This document shows, one piece after another, positions 61,372 through 64,000 of a stretch of DNA of 64,000 bases. Under the pieces are notes generated by a model that saw nothing but the letters and a program-made list of their open reading frames with translations, searched no databases and was not told where the DNA came from. The translations under genes and the position numbers were made by a program. How positions within the stretch are numbered: the stretch's first letter is position 1; each line of letters starts with the position of its first letter. Source of the stretch: Corallococcus sp. EGB (GTDB lineage: Bacteria > Myxococcota > Myxococcia > Myxococcales > Myxococcaceae); the NCBI RefSeq assembly GCF_019968905.1, contig NZ_CP079946.1, positions 8,405,356 through 8,469,355 on the forward strand, in the 5' to 3' direction.

Positions 61372-62138
61372 GGCGAGCCGCCGTCGACGAACTGGCCGTT
61401 CACCACGGACAGCGCATCCAGGTCGAAGCCGCCGGACGTGCCGCCGTAGCTGTTGAGCCCCGTGTCGGTGAGGCGCACGAAGCGCGCGCGCGGCAGCCCC
61501 ACGTCCGCCAGGTCGAAGCCATCCCCGCCCGCCACGGCCGGGTCGATGGGGGAGATGCCGTTGTCCGGGGCCGAGTGCACCGGATGCGTCCCGGCGCAGC
61601 CCGGGTAGCCGCCGTCCTTGTCGGTGGCGGCGCAGGGGAAGTCGAACCAGGTGACACCGTCGTCGCTGACGGACACGCTGGCCGTCTCCGCGAAGATGTC
61701 GCCGCCGTACTTCTGGAAGGAGTTCTCGAAGACGAGCAGGTCCACGCCCGGTCCGTCCACCGCGACGAGGTCGGTGAACTCCAGGGTGATGGACCCGCCC
61801 CGCCCCAGCGACAGCACGTCCAGCGAGCCCGCGTACTGTCCGCCGCCCACGGGAGGCCCGAGCACGACGTCCGGGAAGCGGTCCTGCCCGAAGCCGGCCG
61901 AGTCGCCGAACCGGTAGGCCGTCACGCGGTCCGCGAACGGATCCACCGGACGCGAGCCGGCGTCGACACCAGCGTCCGTGCCGGCATCCGCGTCCGTCCC
62001 CGCGTCCACGTCCGAGCCCGCATCCGCGTGGGTGCCGGCATCCACGATGTCGCCCGAAGGCAAGGGAGCGGGCTCGGAGTCGCCCGCGCACGCCCCCAGG
62101 GCCATCAGCGCGCCGAGCGCGAGCAGCAGGCGCCTCAT
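61368..62138 (-). CDS. surface lipoprotein with DAG linker, cobalamin-locus cell-surface protein type
   Basis: 256 residues from ATG 62138 (ATGA overlap with the upstream stop). Signal and lipobox LGAC (MRRLLLALGALMALGAC), then a linker of repeated DAGTDADAG-type units (residues 30-62). The folded part has GRGGSITLEFTDLVAVDGPG, VDLLVFENSFQKYGGDIFAE and TASVSVSDDGVTWFDFPC, a beta-sandwich pattern shared with cell-surface proteins encoded in vitamin B12 loci of Bacteroidetes, from memory. Cys residues in FDFPCAATDKDGGYPGC may be bridged. Its neighbours are a B12-riboswitch-led lipoprotein and a Rieske protein. Confidence 0.75.
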   Translation of the reverse strand: MRRLLLALGALMALGACAGDSEPAPLPSGDIVDAGTHADAGSDVDAGTDADAGTDAGVDAGSRPVDPFADRVTAYRFGDSAGFGQDRFPDVVLGPPVGGGQYAGSLDVLSLGRGGSITLEFTDLVAVDGPGVDLLVFENSFQKYGGDIFAETASVSVSDDGVTWFDFPCAATDKDGGYPGCAGTHPVHSAPDNGISPIDPAVAGGDGFDLADVGLPRARFVRLTDTGLNSYGGTSGGFDLDALSVVNGQFVDGGSP

Positions 62139-63445
62139 CGCAGGCCCGGCTCCTGCTTGATGCGCACGAGGCGGCGGCCGTTGACGTCCGTCACGCCCAC
62201 GAGCAGGTCCGAGCCCAGCGACGACAGCAGGTCCACGGCCGTGCACGCGTCCGTGGCGTTGAGCACCGCCTGGCGCGTGCCCACGCTGATGGGCTGGTTG
62301 CCGCCCAGTCCGGGCGTGAGCGAGAAGCGCGACACGTCGGTGGCGCCGCTGTAGGTCCCGCGCACCACCGCCACGCCGTTGCCGAAGCCCGCGGCGGCGG
62401 TGAAGTTGCTGCCGACGTCCAGCTTCGGCTCGGCCGTGAGCTCCACCGGCGTGCGCGAAGCCAGCGCCGTGTCCAGCTTCGTGCTGGACACGGCGTAGGC
62501 CACGTTCACGTACGTGTCCTGCAGCGCGTAGCCGAACACCGCGATGCCGTTGTTCGCGATGGCGGAGAAGCCGTTGGCGGCCGCCTCCGCCGGGAACGCC
62601 ACCACCTTGGCGGCGGTGTAGGGCCTGGCGGAGGTCACCAGCGCGTAGATGCCCTGGCCGTTCACCTCCACGTCCACGCCGCCGCCATTGATGAAGAACG
62701 CATCCATGATGCCCACGGCGGTGCAGTTGTCCGGCGCGTTGAGATAGGTCGTCGCCTCGCGCGCGGACGGATCCACCACCGCGACGGAGCCCGGGGCGGG
62801 GAAGCCGCTCTTCGTATAGCCCGCGAGCAGGCGCGTGCCGTCATAGGCCAGGGAGAAGGACGGGAAGGTGGCGGCCGGGTTGGCGCGATCCGCGGGCGCG
62901 AGCACCGTGTCGATCGCCGTGTTCCCCAGCGTCACCTCCGGCCAGGTGCCCAGCGAGAAGATGTCACGGCCCGTGGCCGTCTCGCGCAGCGCGAAGAGCG
63001 AGTACGTGGGTCCGGGCGTGGACACCACCGCGCGCACCTCCGGGGACAGGGACGCGGACTCCGCGACGGCGAAGCCCGTCTGGAGCTGGAGCGTGCCCAG
63101 CACCTGCTCACGGGGCAGCGGGGCGCAAGCGACCGTGCCGCCGTCCGTGCCGGTGCCACCGTCGGTCTCCGTCCCCGCGTCCGTGCCGGTGCCCGCGTCG
63201 GTGTTGGTGCCCGCGTCGGTGTTGGTGCCCGCGTCGTCCCCTTCGATGCCGTCGGAGACCTGGGTGCACTTCGCCTCGACACAGGCCCAGGCCTGACCCG
63301 CCGGGGCCGCGCCCTTGTCCCGGCAGTCGAAGACGTCCACGCACTCGTCGCCGCAACCCGTGCCGCCCAGCATCACCGCCAGCAGGGTCCCCATCAGCGC
63401 CGCGCGCTGGCCCTTCGTGCCCATCCGCTTCGTGTCGGTCCGCAT
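62135..63445 (-). CDS. surface lipoprotein, probable beta-propeller, first gene of the cobalamin-riboswitch operon
   Basis: 436 residues from ATG 63445 with GAGGAC six bases upstream. Signal with lipobox GGTGC (MGTLLAVMLGGTGC), a Cys-rich segment CVDVFDCRDKGAAPAGQAWA then CVEAKC, a linker of DAGTNTDAGTGTDAG type, and a beta-rich body of about 320 residues with repeated xxSLAYDGTRLLAGY, SVAVVDPS and GIYALV-type strands. This fits a seven-bladed propeller of the YncE/BtuG sort, though blade motifs are weak. Bacteroides BtuG, a propeller lipoprotein, binds B12 on the cell surface; here the gene sits directly behind a B12 riboswitch, which makes cobalamin capture a good hypothesis. Confidence 0.75.
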   Translation of the reverse strand: MRTDTKRMGTKGQRAALMGTLLAVMLGGTGCGDECVDVFDCRDKGAAPAGQAWACVEAKCTQVSDGIEGDDAGTNTDAGTNTDAGTGTDAGTETDGGTGTDGGTVACAPLPREQVLGTLQLQTGFAVAESASLSPEVRAVVSTPGPTYSLFALRETATGRDIFSLGTWPEVTLGNTAIDTVLAPADRANPAATFPSFSLAYDGTRLLAGYTKSGFPAPGSVAVVDPSAREATTYLNAPDNCTAVGIMDAFFINGGGVDVEVNGQGIYALVTSARPYTAAKVVAFPAEAAANGFSAIANNGIAVFGYALQDTYVNVAYAVSSTKLDTALASRTPVELTAEPKLDVGSNFTAAAGFGNGVAVVRGTYSGATDVSRFSLTPGLGGNQPISVGTRQAVLNATDACTAVDLLSSLGSDLLVGVTDVNGRRLVRIKQEPGLR

Positions 63446-63627
63446 CGCGTCCTCGCTCCTGGCCTCTCCGCACGGAGGCGGAAGGCGTTCCCCTGGCGGG
63501 AAGGCGCGCGGACGGAAGGCACCGGACCGCCGGGCGCGCGTGTCGCACCCTGGAGGCCTGCCTTCGCCGTCAGCTCCCCGCGGAGGTTCCGGTCTGTCGC
63601 CGGCACCTCCTCGCGGAGGACGCCGGG

Positions 63628-63762
63628 TCGTCGCCAGGTCTTCGGACTCGCGGGAGCGGCGCTCGTGAGAACACCGCTCCTGCTCACCGCTGCGGGGCAG
63701 TCCCGGACTCGCACCGGGTTCCCTGGAAGCCCTCACGCCCCATGGCATGAAGACATCGATGA
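63628..63762 (-). promoter_or_regulatory. cobalamin riboswitch
   Basis: On the minus strand the core reads AGGGAACCCGGTGCGAGTCC then GGGACTGCCCCGCAGCGGTG followed by AGC, matching the conserved cobalamin aptamer (GGGAA, GGUGCGAAUCC, GGGGCUGCCCCCGCAACUGUGA). The closing helix is formed by ATGTCTTC upstream and GAAGACCT downstream, and the ending GTCCGAAGACCTGGC corresponds to the B12 box region. A hairpin CCTCC-GCGA-GGAGG follows at once and a second, CTCCGTGCGGAG, lies just before the ribosome site of the lipoprotein gene, giving candidate expression-platform folds. It ends about 180 bases before that start codon, so the three-gene run is expected to be off when B12 is plentiful. Confidence 0.9.
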
Positions 63763-63794
63763 CGGGGCGGGACTATGGCGCCCCTGCGACAAAG

Positions 63795-64000
63795 TCAATG
63801 CGCCACGGGTTCACCGCGGCGCTCCCGCAGCAGCACGTAGCGCCGGGTGCTGCCGTCCACGACGACGGTGGACACCACGCGCCAGCCTTCCGCCCCCAGA
63901 CGCTGCAGCTCCGCGAGGTCCTCGTCCGGGCCCTCGCGTTTGACGAAGGTGTACTCATACGCCGGTGGCGACGGAGGCGCGGGAGGAGACGGAGGCGCTT
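63795..64000 (-). CDS. DUF4177-like protein, C-terminal fragment
   Basis: Open to the window edge; start not visible. Sixty-eight codons encode a Pro-rich lead-in (APPSPPAPPSPP) and then YEYTFVKREG..LAELQRLGAEGWRVVS..YVLLRER. The Tyr-Glu-Tyr start, the LGAEGWRVVS turn and the final Arg-rich strand are the pattern of DUF4177. It ends about 33 bases before the aptamer's 5' side, so the riboswitch belongs to the next gene. Function unknown. Confidence 0.7.
   Translation of the reverse strand, partial: APPSPPAPPSPPAYEYTFVKREGPDEDLAELQRLGAEGWRVVSTVVVDGSTRRYVLLRERRGEPVAH

Noticed and set aside
60838-62091. Longer Rieske-containing frame with an N-terminal extension
   Set aside because: The extension overlaps the lipoprotein gene in another frame; the GTG 61371 start gives a Tat-type signal and a GTGA overlap.

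Overview
The window is about 70% GC, densely coded, and rich in DAG/DGG-linker lipoproteins, Hanks-type kinases and degenerate signalling proteins. It also carries an Imm11 (DUF1629) immunity protein. This combination points to a myxobacterium of the Myxococcaceae (Corallococcus/Myxococcus type). No rRNA, tRNA, CRISPR array, insertion sequence or phage module was seen. Most annotated genes are chromosomal housekeeping or myxobacterial accessory genes.

1-12.3 kb: the end of a DUF547 protein and a Ycf48-like propeller converge on a hexose module (ROK glucokinase, phosphomannomutase/phosphoglucomutase, degenerate kinase/PilZ/J/TPR protein, ManC). A double-SGNH esterase/transferase and an MBOAT acyltransferase follow on the other strand. 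Together these read as GDP-mannose supply plus glycan O-acylation.

12.3-21.6 kb: a lipoprotein, an NtrY/NtrX-like two-component pair, an Omp85/TamA-like barrel and a DUF4390 protein form a forward run. A striking palindromic site lies between the regulator and the barrel. Reverse genes encode UppP, a CoA-type Nudix hydrolase and an N5-Gln-type methyltransferase; YchJ is forward.

21.6-27.3 kb: an unstable patch with a GspG pseudopilin, the C-terminal relic of a second GspG, a MACPF pore-forming protein with a three-repeat C-terminal domain, a multiply frameshifted trehalose-synthase-like glycosyltransferase pseudogene, a formyltransferase and metK.

27.5-35.6 kb: an MlaC/HpnM-like periplasmic protein, a PF10136 membrane protein and an HpnN-like RND/MMPL transporter look like a lipid-trafficking set. 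MgtC/SapB and three lipoproteins follow, one with a JAMM-like His motif.

35.6-51.1 kb: a complete mannose-family PTS (IIA, IIB, IIC, IID, HPr, EI) on the minus strand. HPr kinase/phosphorylase and RapZ lie 7 kb away. Between them are an SPFH/NAD-kinase-like pair, a split and degenerate GspE-like pair, a methyltransferase and an Imm11 protein. A GT22/Alg9-like mannosyltransferase is divergent from hprK.

51.1-64 kb: HIT protein, DUF1275 protein, fused MFS-spermidine synthase, a repeat lipoprotein, a full Ser/Thr kinase and an FHA-GAF-pseudocyclase. The last block is a cobalamin riboswitch that heads a three-gene surface-lipoprotein/Rieske operon, the most interesting system in the window.
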